From Streptomyces albicerus (GTDB lineage: Bacteria; Actinomycetota; Actinomycetes; Streptomycetales; Streptomycetaceae): 64,000 nt of DNA. The stretch is from contig NZ_VWMY01000002.1 in the NCBI RefSeq assembly GCF_008905045.1, forward strand, positions 30,771 to 94,770, in the 5' to 3' direction. The translations under genes and the position numbers were made by a program. The first letter of the stretch is position 1. Each line of letters begins with the position of its first letter. The notes under the pieces were generated by a model. That model did not search any database and was not told the DNA's origin. It was given only the letters and a program-made list of their open reading frames with translations. This document shows positions 53,394-61,723 of this stretch, in pieces.

Positions 53394-55739
53394 CTACGCG
53401 GTTCGGGGCAGCGCGCGGGCGAGATGGGGAGCCGTGGCGCTGCCCTCCGCCCGTGCGACCTCGCCCGGTGGACCGGTGGCGACGATCCGTCCTCCCGCGT
53501 CGCCCCCGCCCGGCCCCAGGTCGATCACCCAGTCCGCGCCCGCGACGACCGCCATGTCGTGCTCCACGACCACGACGCTGTGACCGCTGTCGACCAGTCC
53601 GTGCAACTGCCGCATCAGGACCTCCACATCGGCCGGGTGCAGACCGGTCGTCGGCTCGTCGAGGAGGTAGAGCGTGTGGCCGCGGCGCACGCGCTGGAGC
53701 TCGCCGGCGAGCTTGATGCGCTGGGCCTCACCGCCGGACAGCTCGGTCGCGGGCTGACCGAGCCGCAGATAGCCGAGGCCGACCTCGAGAAGCGTGGCGA
53801 GACTGCGGGCGACGGCCGGGGTGTCCGCGAAGAAGCCGGCGGCGGCCTCGACCGTCAGGTCCAGCACCTGGGCGATGTTCCGTTCCCGGTACGTCACTTC
53901 GAGCGTCTCGGGGTTGTAGCGGGCGCCGCCGCAGTCCGGGCAGGGAGCGTAGGTACTCGGCAGGAAGAGCAGCTCGACGCTGACGAATCCCTCGCCCTGG
54001 CAGGTCTCGCAGCGCCCGCCCGCCACGTTGAACGAGAACCGGCCGACCCTGTAACCGCGCCCGCGTGCCTCGTCGGTGGCCGCGAAGACCTTGCGCACGA
54101 CGTCGAAGAGGCCCGTGTACGTCGCCAGATTCGACCGAGGCGTGCGGCCGATGGGCTTCTGGTCGACGCTGATCAGCCGTCCCACACCCGGCAGGTCCTC
54201 CGTGATCTCGCCGATGAGCGTGGACTTGCCCGAGCCCGAGACACCCGTGACCGCGGTGAGGACGCCGAGCGGGAACTCGGCGGTCACGCCGCGCAGATTG
54301 TGCCGGGTCACCGGGCCCACCTTCAACTGGCCGCGGCGCGCCCGGACTTCGCGTTCCGGAGCGGAGGAGCGGGTGAAGAGAAAGCGGGCCGTCGCGGACT
54401 CGGTGACGCTCTCCAGCTCCGCCACCGGACCGCTGTGCAGCACCTGTCCACCGTGCTCGCCCGCCTTCGGCCCCACGTCGACGAGCCAGTCGGCGCCGCG
54501 TACGACATCGAGGTGGTGCTCCACGACGAACACCGAGTTGCCCGCCGTCTTCAGCCGGTCCAGGACCGTGAGCAGGGCTTCTGTGTCCGCCGGGTGCAGT
54601 CCGGCGGACGGCTCGTCGAGGACGTACACGACACCGAAGAGGCCGGAGCGCAACTGGGTGGCCAGGCGCAGCCGTTGGAGCTCGCCCGCGGAGAGTGTGG
54701 GCGTGGCACGGTCGAGGCTGAGGTAGCCGAGGCCCAGCTCGGTGACGGGCGAGATGCGGGCGAGCAGATCCTCGGTGAGGACCCGGGCTGTCTCCGAATC
54801 AGCGTGGCCCGTAAGGGAGTTGGCCAGTTCGACGAGCGGCAGCGCCGCCAGCTCCGCGATCGTACGGCCCGCGAACCTCACCGCGAGCGCCTCGGGTCGA
54901 AGCCGGCTGCCGCTGCACACCGCGCAGGGCGCGGCGGCGAGAAACCGCTCCGCCTTCGCCCGCAGCGTCTGGCTCTTGGAGTCCGAGAACGTCTTCATGA
55001 CATAGCGCCGCGCGCTCATGTACGTGCCCTGGTACGGGCGTTGGATGCGTCCCGCGTCCCGTACCGGATGGACCGTCACGACCGGCTGCTCGTCCGTGAA
55101 CAGGATCCACTCGCGCTGCTCGGCGGGCAGCTCGCGCCACGGCCGGTCCACGTCGTGCCCGAGCGTGTCGAGGACATCGCGCAGGTTCTTGCCCTGCCAG
55201 GCACCCGGCCACGCGGCGATCGCGCCCTCGCGGATCGACAGCGACGGATCGGGGACCAGCAACTCCTCGGTCGTACGGTGCACTTGACCGAGCCCATGGC
55301 ACTCCGGGCAGGCCCCGGCGGCCGTGTTCGGCGAGAAGGCGTCCGAGTCGAGCCGTTCGGCGCCCGGTGGATAGTCGCCCGCGCGCGAGAACAGCATCCG
55401 CAGGGAGTTGGAGAGGTTCGTGACCGTACCCACCGACGAGCGTGAGGTGGGCGTCGACCGCCGCTGCTGGAGCGACACCGCGGGCGGCAGTCCGCTGATG
55501 TCCCCGACCTTCGGCGCCCCGACCTGATGGATCAGCCGCCGCGCGTACGGGGCGACCGACTCGAAGTAGCGCCGCTGCGCCTCCGCGTAGATCGTCCCGA
55601 AGGCGAGCGACGACTTCCCGGACCCGGACACACCCGTGAAGACCGCCAGCACGTCCCGCGGGATGTCGACGTCCACGCCTTTGAGGTTGTGCTCGCGGGC
55701 GCCGCGCACGCGGACGTACGGGTCGTGGGGGCTGTGCAT
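53394..55739 (-). CDS. UvrA-like excinuclease ATPase, short paralogue
   Basis: A 781-residue paralogue of UvrA (housekeeping UvrA is about 950-1000). Two ABC ATPase heads: Walker [16 protein letters not shown] near residue 37 and [16 protein letters not shown] near 510, signatures [15 protein letters not shown] and [15 protein letters not shown], and Walker [16 protein letters not shown] and [15 protein letters not shown]. Zinc fingers: CPECHG, CAVCSG, CETCQG with CPDCGG. The reduced length reflects the missing UvrB-binding/insertion domain seen in full-length UvrA. Related short proteins (UvrA2/DrrC-type) are linked to damage tolerance or drug resistance, but the role here is unknown. It is convergent with the acyl-CoA synthetase gene with only 3 bp between stops. 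Confidence 0.9.
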   Translation of the reverse strand: MHSPHDPYVRVRGAREHNLKGVDVDIPRDVLAVFTGVSGSGKSSLAFGTIYAEAQRRYFESVAPYARRLIHQVGAPKVGDISGLPPAVSLQQRRSTPTSRSSVGTVTNLSNSLRMLFSRAGDYPPGAERLDSDAFSPNTAAGACPECHGLGQVHRTTEELLVPDPSLSIREGAIAAWPGAWQGKNLRDVLDTLGHDVDRPWRELPAEQREWILFTDEQPVVTVHPVRDAGRIQRPYQGTYMSARRYVMKTFSDSKSQTLRAKAERFLAAAPCAVCSGSRLRPEALAVRFAGRTIAELAALPLVELANSLTGHADSETARVLTEDLLARISPVTELGLGYLSLDRATPTLSAGELQRLRLATQLRSGLFGVVYVLDEPSAGLHPADTEALLTVLDRLKTAGNSVFVVEHHLDVVRGADWLVDVGPKAGEHGGQVLHSGPVAELESVTESATARFLFTRSSAPEREVRARRGQLKVGPVTRHNLRGVTAEFPLGVLTAVTGVSGSGKSTLIGEITEDLPGVGRLISVDQKPIGRTPRSNLATYTGLFDVVRKVFAATDEARGRGYRVGRFSFNVAGGRCETCQGEGFVSVELLFLPSTYAPCPDCGGARYNPETLEVTYRERNIAQVLDLTVEAAAGFFADTPAVARSLATLLEVGLGYLRLGQPATELSGGEAQRIKLAGELQRVRRGHTLYLLDEPTTGLHPADVEVLMRQLHGLVDSGHSVVVVEHDMAVVAGADWVIDLGPGGGDAGGRIVATGPPGEVARAEGSATAPHLARALPRTA

Positions 55740-55838
55740 CGGGCGGACTCCTGCGGGGTGGAACTGGACGAGCTCGGGTGGGGCTCAGGTGCGGAAGATG
55801 TGTACCACGTGCGGGGCGTCGGCCAGGGGGCGCGGGGG

Positions 55839-55925
55839 CCAGGGCGTGGCACGCCTGGACGTGGCCCCAGGGCGTGGCACGCCCAGCCAAGGCCCCGTTG
55901 CGTGGTACGTCCGGGCGTGGCCCCA
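55839..55925. repeat. Three tandem ~29-bp palindrome-bearing repeats upstream of the UvrA-like gene
   Basis: CCAGGGCGTGGCACGCC occurs at 55839-55855 and again at 55867-55883, 28 bp apart; a degenerate third unit (GCGTGGTACGTCC, then GGGCGTGGCCCC) follows at about 55900-55925. The core GGCGTGGCACGCC is a 13-bp palindrome with a single central base. The set lies 100-190 bp upstream of the uvrA-like start (minus strand) and 33 bp beyond the stop of the LLM oxidoreductase gene. Confidence 0.65.
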
Positions 55926-55957
55926 GGCGTTTGCCCGTGCGCAGGATGCCCGCAGTT

Positions 55958-57001
55958 CTAGTCCGTCGCCAGCCCCGCGACCCTGGCCAGCCTCCGGAAC
56001 GAGTCCAGGAGGGCGTCCCGGTCGTACGTGCTGGTCGTGACCAGGACCTCGTCCGCGCCGGTCTCCTTGATCACCGTCTCCAGCTCGTGGGCGACCTGTT
56101 CCTCGGTGCCGACGATGTGGCCGGCGAGCCCGGACTCGTAGAAGCCGCGCTCCTTCGCCGTCATCGGCAGGGTTTCGACGCGCTCGGCGGGCGGCAGCGG
56201 CGGGAACGTGCCGTGCGTCCGCGAGTACGCCATCGACCAGGCCTCGGGGAGCAGCAGGCGGCGGGCGTCCTCCGGGGTCTCCGCGACCGCGATCGTGCCG
56301 GAGATGACGACATACGGTTCCGGCGCCCAGGCGGACGGCCGGAACGTCTCGCGGTAGTGGTCGATGCCGCGCCGCATCTTGTCGCGGTTCCTGAGGTCGC
56401 CGATCACCATCGGGAGGCCGGCCCGGGCGGCGATCGTGGCGCCCTCGCCCATGGCGAGCACGAACGGCGGTACGGCCAGGCCCTCGGCGGGGCGCGCGTG
56501 CACACCGGTCGGGGACGTGCCGCGGAACCAGCCGAGCAGCTCGTCGAGCTGCGCGGCGAAGTCGTCGGCGACATCCTTGTCCCGGCCCAGTGCCTTCCGT
56601 ACGCCGTCCGTGAACCCCACCGAACGGCCCAGGCCCATGTCGATGCGCCCGGGGAAGAGGGACTCCAGGACGCCGAACTGCTCGGCCACCACCAGGGGTT
56701 GATGGTTGGGCAGCATCACCCCGCCCGTGCCCACCCGGATCGTGCTGGTCGCGGCGGCGACCGCGGCGGCCAGCACGGTCGGCGCGGAACCGGCGACACC
56801 GGGCACGCCGTGGTGCTCGGAGACCCAGACCCGGTGGTAGCCGAGCTGCTCCAGCTCCCGCGCCAGCCGCACGGTGTCGCGCAGCGCCTCGGAGGCCTCG
56901 TGCCCCTCCCTGGTGCGCGAACGGTCGAGGACGGAGAACCGTGTCCCTTCCACACGAGAACCCTGGTCCTGGCGGGCTTCGTGATCTTGCTGGTTCGGCA
57001 T
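55958..57001 (-). CDS. LLM-class flavin-dependent oxidoreductase (MsnO8-like)
   Basis: A 347-residue luciferase-like monooxygenase. The barrel begins [24 protein letters not shown], then [25 protein letters not shown] and [42 protein letters not shown], all characteristic. FMN/F420 contacts are expected at the LGRSVGF and GDLRNRD regions. It is in the MsnO8-type subgroup; substrates are unknown. The frame opens at 57070, but ATG 57001 is used because sequence similarity begins just after it; the ribosome site is unclear at either start. It is probably transcribed alone, upstream of a decayed region. Orientation relative to the UvrA paralogue is the same strand. Confidence 0.85.
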   Translation of the reverse strand: MPNQQDHEARQDQGSRVEGTRFSVLDRSRTREGHEASEALRDTVRLARELEQLGYHRVWVSEHHGVPGVAGSAPTVLAAAVAAATSTIRVGTGGVMLPNHQPLVVAEQFGVLESLFPGRIDMGLGRSVGFTDGVRKALGRDKDVADDFAAQLDELLGWFRGTSPTGVHARPAEGLAVPPFVLAMGEGATIAARAGLPMVIGDLRNRDKMRRGIDHYRETFRPSAWAPEPYVVISGTIAVAETPEDARRLLLPEAWSMAYSRTHGTFPPLPPAERVETLPMTAKERGFYESGLAGHIVGTEEQVAHELETVIKETGADEVLVTTSTYDRDALLDSFRRLARVAGLATD

Positions 57002-57536
57002 GGCATCTCCGCGGGAAGTGGGCTCTGTTATCTCAACCGTCGCCCGGCTGATTTCTTCCGCGGTTTCCATCGGCTGTCAGTGTGGTCGGCGTAGTCCTGT
57101 GACGAGGATCTCGACCAGTCGACGTGCGCCGTAGCGGGGATTGCCGCCGGCGCCTACACAGAGGCCCCTGACACCACGCAAGAGCTCGTAGGCATCCACG
57201 CCGGAGCGAATCTCACCTGAACCCGGCCCCGGCGTCGAGCAGTTCGGCGCATGCCGGCTTCGTCGTGGTGGTCGCAGGCGGCCGGGCTCGTCGGCGTCGT
57301 CGCGCTCACCCGGATCGTGGTGCTGCTCCGCCCGGCGGCGCCTTACGAAGGTGTGATCCCCGCCTGCCGCTGCTGCCGCACACGCCGCGGCATGACCGCA
57401 CCGGGGATGGCGACCGCGAGCAGGACCGGGATCGCGGCGGCGCACACCACCGGCGTGGAGTCCACGATCCACATGTCGTCGCTCCACACGTCGTCGCTCC
57501 ACACGGAGGACAGGACTCGCTCGATTCCCAACCGGC
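57002..57536. other. Degraded intergenic region upstream of the ArsR operon
   Basis: This 535-bp stretch holds no complete gene. It contains a TetR-family C-terminal remnant (57077-57240, minus strand), a minus-strand frame ending at 57343 with one hydrophobic stretch (PVVCAAAIPVLLAVAIPG) that could be a further remnant of a membrane protein, and a tandem 15-bp duplication GTCGTCGCTCCACAC (57475-57489 and 57490-57504). It looks like a former regulator locus that has decayed. Confidence 0.5.
57077..57240 (-). pseudogene. C-terminal remnant of a TetR-family regulator
   Basis: About 50 codons read GEIRSGVDAYELLRGVRGLCVGAGGNPRYGARRLVEILVTGLRRPH, the usual C-terminus of TetR regulators (RxDVDPxDLLRxV...CVGA...RYxARRMVxLLxDGL). 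The DNA-binding domain and most of the ligand domain are missing; upstream of about 57,240 the frame shows unrelated residues. No start or promoter is visible. Confidence 0.6.
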
Positions 57537-57564
57537 TTGACGCATTCCGATATGGGAATATGAT
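57537..57564 (+). promoter_or_regulatory. ArsR operon promoter with operator in the spacer
   Basis: TTGACG (57537-57542) and TATGAT (57559-57564) are near-consensus -35 and -10 boxes with a 16-base spacer. The spacer contains the inverted repeat ATTCC-N6-GGAAT (57544-57559). Start would be near 57571, so the ATG at 57572 would be at the 5' end of a leaderless mRNA. Repression by the ArsR-type product of the first gene fits. Confidence 0.75.
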
Positions 57565-57571
57565 GGCTGCC

Positions 57572-57913
57572 ATGGCACGAGCAGCGACGACGTCGGACGT
57601 CTTCAACGCGATCGCCGAGCCGCAGCGCCGGGAGATCCTGGTATTGCTGCGGGCGGGTGAGCGGCCGGTGACCGAGTTGGCCCAGGAGCTGGGGATGAGC
57701 CAGCCGGGGGCGTCCAAGCACCTGCGGGTGCTCCGGGAGGTGGGGCTGGTGCGGGACCGCAAGGCAGGCAAGCAGCGCCTCTACGGCCTGGACGCCCGCG
57801 GGCTGCGACCGGTCCACGAGTGGGCCGGCGGGTTCGAGCAGTTCTGGAACGAGAGTTTCGACCGGCTGGACGCGTACGTGCAGGACCTCAAGCAGGCAAG
57901 GCAAGGGGAGTAG
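57572..57913 (+). CDS. ArsR-family winged-helix transcriptional regulator
   Basis: A 113-residue regulator. The winged helix is FNAIAEPQRREILVLLRAGERPVTELAQELGMSQPGASKHLRVLREVGLV (about 10-60), with the standard recognition helix QPGASKHLRVL, then the wing RKAGKQRLYGLD. No metal-binding cysteines are present, so it is not an arsenic sensor; this subgroup is regularly paired with SRPBCC genes. The ATG at 57572 is chosen because the -10 box TATGAT lies 7 bases upstream, giving a leaderless mRNA; in-frame ATGs at 57560 and 57563 overlap the promoter. A stop at 57911-57913 leaves 3 bp before the SRPBCC start. Confidence 0.9.
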   Translation: MARAATTSDVFNAIAEPQRREILVLLRAGERPVTELAQELGMSQPGASKHLRVLREVGLVRDRKAGKQRLYGLDARGLRPVHEWAGGFEQFWNESFDRLDAYVQDLKQARQGE

Positions 57914-57916
57914 CTG

Positions 57917-58423
57917 ATGAGCGCGACGGGACGAGGAGCGCCGGCGCAGTCCGCGACGGCCGACCGCGAGATCGTGATCTCCCGGGTCATCGACGCCCCA
58001 CGGGAGCTGGTGTTCGAGGCGTTCACCGAGGTGCGGCACCTGTCGCGGTGGTGGGGTCCGGAGGGGTTCACCACCACCACGCGGTCCTTCGAGTTCCGCG
58101 TCGGCGCGGAGTGGGAATTCGTGATGCACGGGCCGGACGGGACGGACTACCAGGAGTGGATCTCCTGGACCGAGATCGTCCCGCCGGAGGGGATCGCGCT
58201 GCTGCACGGTGAGTCCCGCGACGACCCGAACGCCTTCGAGTCGGTCCTGACCTTCGCGCCGGACGGCGCGGCGACCCGGATCGTGATGCGCACGGTGTTC
58301 CCCACCAAGGAACTGCGCGATGAGGCGGTCGAGAAGTACCACGCGATCGAGGGCGGCCAGCAGACCCTGAGCAACCTGGCGGCCTACGTCACCGACCTCG
58401 AGCGGAAGGGGGCGGAGGGCTGA
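57917..58423 (+). CDS. SRPBCC-domain protein (AHSA1-like)
   Basis: A 168-residue helix-grip (START-like) protein. It opens with REIVISRVIDAPRELVFEAFTEVRHLSRWWGPEGFTTTTRSFEFRVGAEWEFVMHGPDG, the common AHSA1 signature, followed by IVPPEGIALLHGE and a C-terminal helix (LRDEAVEKYHAIEGGQQTLSNLAAYV). The cavity probably binds a small hydrophobic molecule, but no ligand is known. It forms a three-gene unit with the ArsR gene upstream and the RibD-like gene downstream; its stop overlaps the next start (TGATG). Confidence 0.9.
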   Translation: MSATGRGAPAQSATADREIVISRVIDAPRELVFEAFTEVRHLSRWWGPEGFTTTTRSFEFRVGAEWEFVMHGPDGTDYQEWISWTEIVPPEGIALLHGESRDDPNAFESVLTFAPDGAATRIVMRTVFPTKELRDEAVEKYHAIEGGQQTLSNLAAYVTDLERKGAEG

Positions 58424-59082
58424 TGGCCGGGAAGGTGTTCTTCAGCGTGTCGATGTCGCTGGACGGCTTCATCGCGCCCGTGCCCGTTGACGACGTCTTC
58501 GCGCCCGAGAAGCGGGACGACCCGGACGTTCAGCGCTGGATGGCGCAGTGGATGGAACTGCAGCAGTGGGTGTTCCCGCTGCGGTTCTTCCGGGAGAACC
58601 TGAAGCTGGGCGAGGGCGGCGAGGAGGGCCGCGACAACGACATCGCGCGGGAGACGTTCGAGCGCACCGGCGCGAGCGTCATGGGCAAGCGCATGTTCGA
58701 CCTCGGCGAGCAGGCATGGCCGGAGGAGGCGCCCTTCCACACCCCGGTCTTCGTCGTGACGCACACCAAGCGTGACCCGTGGGAGCGGCCCGGCGGCACC
58801 ACGTTCCACTTCGTCAACGACGGCATCGAGCACGCCCTCGACCAGGCCCGCGAGGCCGCCGGCGACCGCGACGTCCGCATCGCCGGCGGCGGTGCGACGA
58901 TCCTGGAGCACCTGAACGCCGGCCTGGTCGACGAGTTCTCGATCGCGCTGTCACCGGTGCTTTTCGGTGCCGGCACCCGCCTGTTCGACGGCGTGGACGC
59001 GTCCAGGGTCGCGCTGGAGCCGGTCCGTTCGGAGCCGTCGTCGCGGGTGACGCACCTGACCTACGCCGTGCACCCACGGTAG
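58423..59082 (+). CDS. Dihydrofolate reductase/RibD C-terminal family protein
   Basis: A 219-residue protein of the RibD-C/DHFR-like fold: KVFFSVSMSLDGFIAPVP at the start, then a middle region GASVMGKRMFDLGEQAWPEEAPFHTPVFVVTHTKRDPWERPGGTTFHFVND and GDRDVRIAGGGATILEHLNAGLVDEFSIALSPVLFGAGTRLFDG. The last block is the NADPH-binding signature of the family. It may reduce a pteridine, flavin precursor or other substrate; the true reaction is unknown. The 3-gene ArsR-SRPBCC-RibD unit is common in actinobacteria. It ends 93 bp before the strong hairpin at 59175-59216. Confidence 0.88.
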   Translation: MAGKVFFSVSMSLDGFIAPVPVDDVFAPEKRDDPDVQRWMAQWMELQQWVFPLRFFRENLKLGEGGEEGRDNDIARETFERTGASVMGKRMFDLGEQAWPEEAPFHTPVFVVTHTKRDPWERPGGTTFHFVNDGIEHALDQAREAAGDRDVRIAGGGATILEHLNAGLVDEFSIALSPVLFGAGTRLFDGVDASRVALEPVRSEPSSRVTHLTYAVHPR

Positions 59083-59174
59083 CCGCGCTACCACTCCACC
59101 CTGGCGACCCGAGCACCCACGGCGCACATGCCTGAATCAGCAGGCCACCACGGCCAACTGCGCATAGCCATTTT

Positions 59175-59216
59175 CACGTGGCAGGCCGCCCGCGGGACTG
59201 GGCGGCCTGCCACGTG
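59175..59216. terminator. Strong bidirectional hairpin terminator
   Basis: CACGTGGCAGGCCGCCC (59175-59191) and GGGCGGCCTGCCACGTG (59200-59216) form a perfect 17-bp stem with an 8-base loop. It lies between the RibD-like gene stop (59082) and the convergent NmrA-like gene stop (59256). Confidence 0.88.
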
Positions 59217-59255
59217 CTGCCTGTCAAACCCGGTCGGAGCCGGCGGTGATGACGG

Positions 59256-60098
59256 TCAGACGCCGATGTCGGCCAGCCACTGGCTCGTGGTCCGGGGAGT
59301 GACGCCCAGCAGCTTCTGGGCGGAGCTCTCCGGCGCGATCGAGCGGCCCGGCATGGCGCTCATCGCCTGGTAGACCCCCGCGACATCAGCGGCCGCGCCC
59401 TCCCCGAGCAGGGGCGCGATCGAGACGCGCATCTCCTCCGGGGTGATCGGCTCGAAGACCACGTCCCGGCCCAGCCGGGTGCCGAACGCCTCGGCCAGAT
59501 CAGGCCCGGTGATCGCCGGGTACTGGCCGACGGAGACCACACCGGTGACGTCCGTGCGCTCGAACAGGGCGACGGCGACATCGGCGATGTCCAGGTGGGA
59601 GGCCCAGGAGACGGGGAAGTCGGCCCGGATCGCGTAGGGCAGCACACCGCGCTCACGGACCGAGTCGATGACGTAGGGCATGAGCAGGTTCTCCAGGTAC
59701 AGCTCCGGTGCGATCACCGCATGGGACACGCCGCTGTCGGCCAGACCGGCAGCCAGCGTCGCGGCGGCTCCGCCGATGGCGGGATCGATGGGGAAACCGC
59801 TGGTGGAGAACACCACGCGGGCCGGCCGGGCCGCACGGACGGCGGTGAGGATGTTGCCCGCGAAGATCTGGCGATCCTCTTCCGAGCTCACCGGCAGGTG
59901 GACGAACACCCCCGCGGCACCGCGGTAGGCGGCGGTCAGGTCAGCGGCGGAGGAGTAGGCGGCGGCCACGACGCGTGCGCCGTCCACGACGGTGTGCTCG
60001 TTGCGGGTCACAGCGGTCACGGGCTTGCCTGCGGCGGCGAGAGCGGAGACGACGGGGGAACCCTGGGCGCCGGTGGCGCCGTGAATCACGTAGGTCAT
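59256..60098 (-). CDS. NmrA-like NAD(P)-binding protein
   Basis: A 280-residue atypical SDR. The Rossmann motif is VIHGATGAQGSPVV (about 4-17), and the rest follows the NmrA/azoreductase-like pattern (AYRGAAGVFVHLP, ARVVFSTSGFP, YLENLLMPYVIDSVRERGVLPYAI, HLDIADVAVALF). The catalytic YxxxK of classical SDRs is not evident, so it may be a redox sensor or an oxidoreductase of unknown substrate. ATG 60098 is used; a start at 60107 adds three residues. It is divergent from the HxlR gene with a 12-bp inverted repeat and the promoter of that gene between them, so it is very probably the HxlR target. Confidence 0.85.
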   Translation of the reverse strand: MTYVIHGATGAQGSPVVSALAAAGKPVTAVTRNEHTVVDGARVVAAAYSSAADLTAAYRGAAGVFVHLPVSSEEDRQIFAGNILTAVRAARPARVVFSTSGFPIDPAIGGAAATLAAGLADSGVSHAVIAPELYLENLLMPYVIDSVRERGVLPYAIRADFPVSWASHLDIADVAVALFERTDVTGVVSVGQYPAITGPDLAEAFGTRLGRDVVFEPITPEEMRVSIAPLLGEGAAADVAGVYQAMSAMPGRSIAPESSAQKLLGVTPRTTSQWLADIGV

Positions 60099-60102
60099 GA
60101 AC

Positions 60103-60149
60103 CCCATTAGTGCATGCGATGCATCAGTTACATCAACTGCACTAATGGG
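60103..60149. promoter_or_regulatory. Candidate HxlR operator with 12-bp inverted arms
   Basis: CCCATTAGTGCA (60103-60114) and TGCACTAATGGG (60138-60149) are perfect inverted arms around a 23-base spacer containing GATGCATC (60118-60125). The repeat begins 4 bp from the NmrA-like start and ends 13 bp before the HxlR start, covering the whole divergent promoter region. Confidence 0.8.
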
Positions 60150-60156
60150 CTACGCT
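60128..60156 (+). promoter_or_regulatory. Candidate HxlR promoter, leaderless
   Basis: TTACAT (60128-60133) and TACGCT (60151-60156) are spaced by 17 bases. The HxlR ATG at 60163 is 6 bases beyond the -10 box and has no ribosome site (CAAAAA precedes it), so the mRNA is probably leaderless. Confidence 0.65.
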
Positions 60157-60162
60157 CAAAAA

Positions 60163-60501
60163 ATGCCCGACCCCTGCCTCCCGGAGTGCGGTGTCGCCCG
60201 GTTCCTCGCCCTGCTCAACGGCCCCTGGGCCACCTTGATCGTGCGCGAGCTCCTGCGCGGCCCGCACCGCTTCACCGAGCTGCGCGACGGCCTGCCCGGC
60301 ATCAGTCCGCACACGCTGACCAGCCGGCTGCGCCAGTTCGAGACCCACGGCATCGTCATCCGCACCGCCTACGCGGAGATCCCCCCGCGCGTCGAATACC
60401 AGCTCACCCCCCTCGGCGAGGGGCTGCGTGACGTCCTCAACGCCATGGGCGCCTGGGCCGAGGCGGTCCCCGACCCCGAGCCCGACGCCGTCATCACCTG
60501 A
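60163..60501 (+). CDS. HxlR-family winged-helix regulator
   Basis: A 112-residue dimeric regulator. It has the family start CLPECGVARFLALLNGPWATLIVRELLRGPHRFTEL with a conserved Cys near residue 5-9, then the recognition helix region SPHTLTSRLRQFETHGIVIRT and the wing PPRVEYQLTPLGEGL. HxlR proteins often sense oxidants or electrophiles through N-terminal cysteines (two here, in CLPEC), and control a divergent oxidoreductase, as seen with the NmrA-like gene. Its 3' end is 22 bp from the convergent radical SAM gene's stop. The start is chosen because of the promoter spacing at 60128-60156. Confidence 0.9.
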   Translation: MPDPCLPECGVARFLALLNGPWATLIVRELLRGPHRFTELRDGLPGISPHTLTSRLRQFETHGIVIRTAYAEIPPRVEYQLTPLGEGLRDVLNAMGAWAEAVPDPEPDAVIT

Positions 60502-60523
60502 CTCTCCCGTCGGTGCGACGCGC

Positions 60524-61405
60524 TCACGCCGAGTCGGCCAGCCTCTGCCGCAGGGCGTCGTTGTCGTCGTGGTGGACGACCTCGTCGAAGCGCAGCCGCA
60601 GCCCGTGCTCGGCCAGCAGGCCGGCCACGATTGCGTCGAGCTGCTCGCGGTGCTCCTTGGTGCGGGCCTGTACGTACGCCTCGCGTACCTCGTCGGGTTC
60701 GTCGGCGAGGACCTGGTCCATGCGTTCGCGGATGTACTGCTTGAGGTTGATGTGTTCCATGAACACCTCGGTGATGCCTGCCTCGACGAGCTGCCCGAAG
60801 AGGTGGTCCAGGAGTTCGGGCCGGGTGGCGAAGTGGGGCAGGAGCGGGCCGACGAAGGCGAAGGTGGGGATGCCGGCCTCGCGTAGTTCCGTGAGGGTGC
60901 GCAGGCGGCGGGAGGCGAGCGGGGCGCGGACCTCCAGCCAGCGGCTGACCTTGTCGTCCGCAGTGGTTACGGTCATGCCGACCTCGGCGCGGGGCAGGCT
61001 GGTGAGCAGGTCGATGTCGCGGGTGACGACCGGTGACTTTGTCAGGATGCGCACCAGGCCCGGGTACTCGACGGCCTTCAGTTCGCGCAGGATGCCGCGG
61101 GTGAGCCGGTACTTCGTCTCGTGGCCCTGGTAGGGGTCGGTGACCGAGCTGAGCAGCATCGTGCCGTGGCGCTTGTGCTCGGGCATTTTGGCCAGCTCCT
61201 TTCGGGCCAGTTCGACGGCGTTCTTCTTCACGTACAGGTAGTCGCCCCACTCCTTGACCGACCGGCCGAACTGCCGCCCCGCGAAGGAGGCGAAGCAGTA
61301 CGCGCAGCCCAGCACGCAGCCGGTGTAGGGGTTGATCACGTAGTCGTTCGACGGGGTCTTCGACTTCTGGATCAGGGTCTTCGCCTCGATCTCGACCGGT
61401 TCCAT
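60524..61405 (-). CDS. Radical SAM protein (SPL/Rv2578c-like)
   Basis: A 293-residue radical SAM enzyme. The cluster motif is TGCVLGCAYCFAS (C-x3-C-x2-C, about residues 29-37). The following barrel includes LLSSVTDPYQGHETKYRLTRGILRELK, VRILTKSPVVTRDIDLL and VGMTVTTADDKVSRWLEVRAPLASRRLRTLTELREAG, a pattern seen in the spore photoproduct lyase-like and Rv2578c groups. Its reaction is unknown. ATG 61405 starts MEPVEIEAKTLIQKSK; upstream codons are unrelated. It is probably monocistronic, with regulation possibly through the palindrome at 61545-61558. Confidence 0.88.
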   Translation of the reverse strand: MEPVEIEAKTLIQKSKTPSNDYVINPYTGCVLGCAYCFASFAGRQFGRSVKEWGDYLYVKKNAVELARKELAKMPEHKRHGTMLLSSVTDPYQGHETKYRLTRGILRELKAVEYPGLVRILTKSPVVTRDIDLLTSLPRAEVGMTVTTADDKVSRWLEVRAPLASRRLRTLTELREAGIPTFAFVGPLLPHFATRPELLDHLFGQLVEAGITEVFMEHINLKQYIRERMDQVLADEPDEVREAYVQARTKEHREQLDAIVAGLLAEHGLRLRFDEVVHHDDNDALRQRLADSA

Positions 61406-61723
61406 GACGGGCTTCCTCTCTGTTGCGACCGCCCGCGTCTGTTGCCGACCGCCCGCGCCGGGGCGGCCTCGTTCCTGTGCTGTCGGCGGGGCGGGCGATT
61501 GGACGCCGAACCTGCATCACATGGAACAATAATCTCTGGAAGTTGATTCCATGGAATCTAAATGGTTTGCTGGGTGAACGGACGAGCCGATGCCTTGGCT
61601 GCCTGTTCCAGTAGGCGGGCCTAATGCGGCCATTCCGGCGGAGCGCGGCCGTCACCCCCCGGGGGCGAGCCCGCTCTGGAGAGTTACTTTTGTCCCGATA
61701 TGGGGCCGTAAGGAGTGAGTGTC
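61406..61723. other. Intergenic region with a 14-bp palindrome
   Basis: This 318-bp gap separates the divergent radical SAM and VOC genes and has no gene of its own. The striking part is an AT-richer island (about 61518-61575) with a perfect palindrome GATTCCATGGAATC at 61545-61558, near a further TTCCA-type half-site; the flanks are ordinary GC-rich sequence. An operator or promoter for one of the neighbours is the simplest reading. Confidence 0.5.

Noticed and set aside
55839..55925. Tandem ~29-bp repeats considered as a CRISPR array
   Set aside because: Only three degenerate units, no unique spacers between them and no cas genes in the window.
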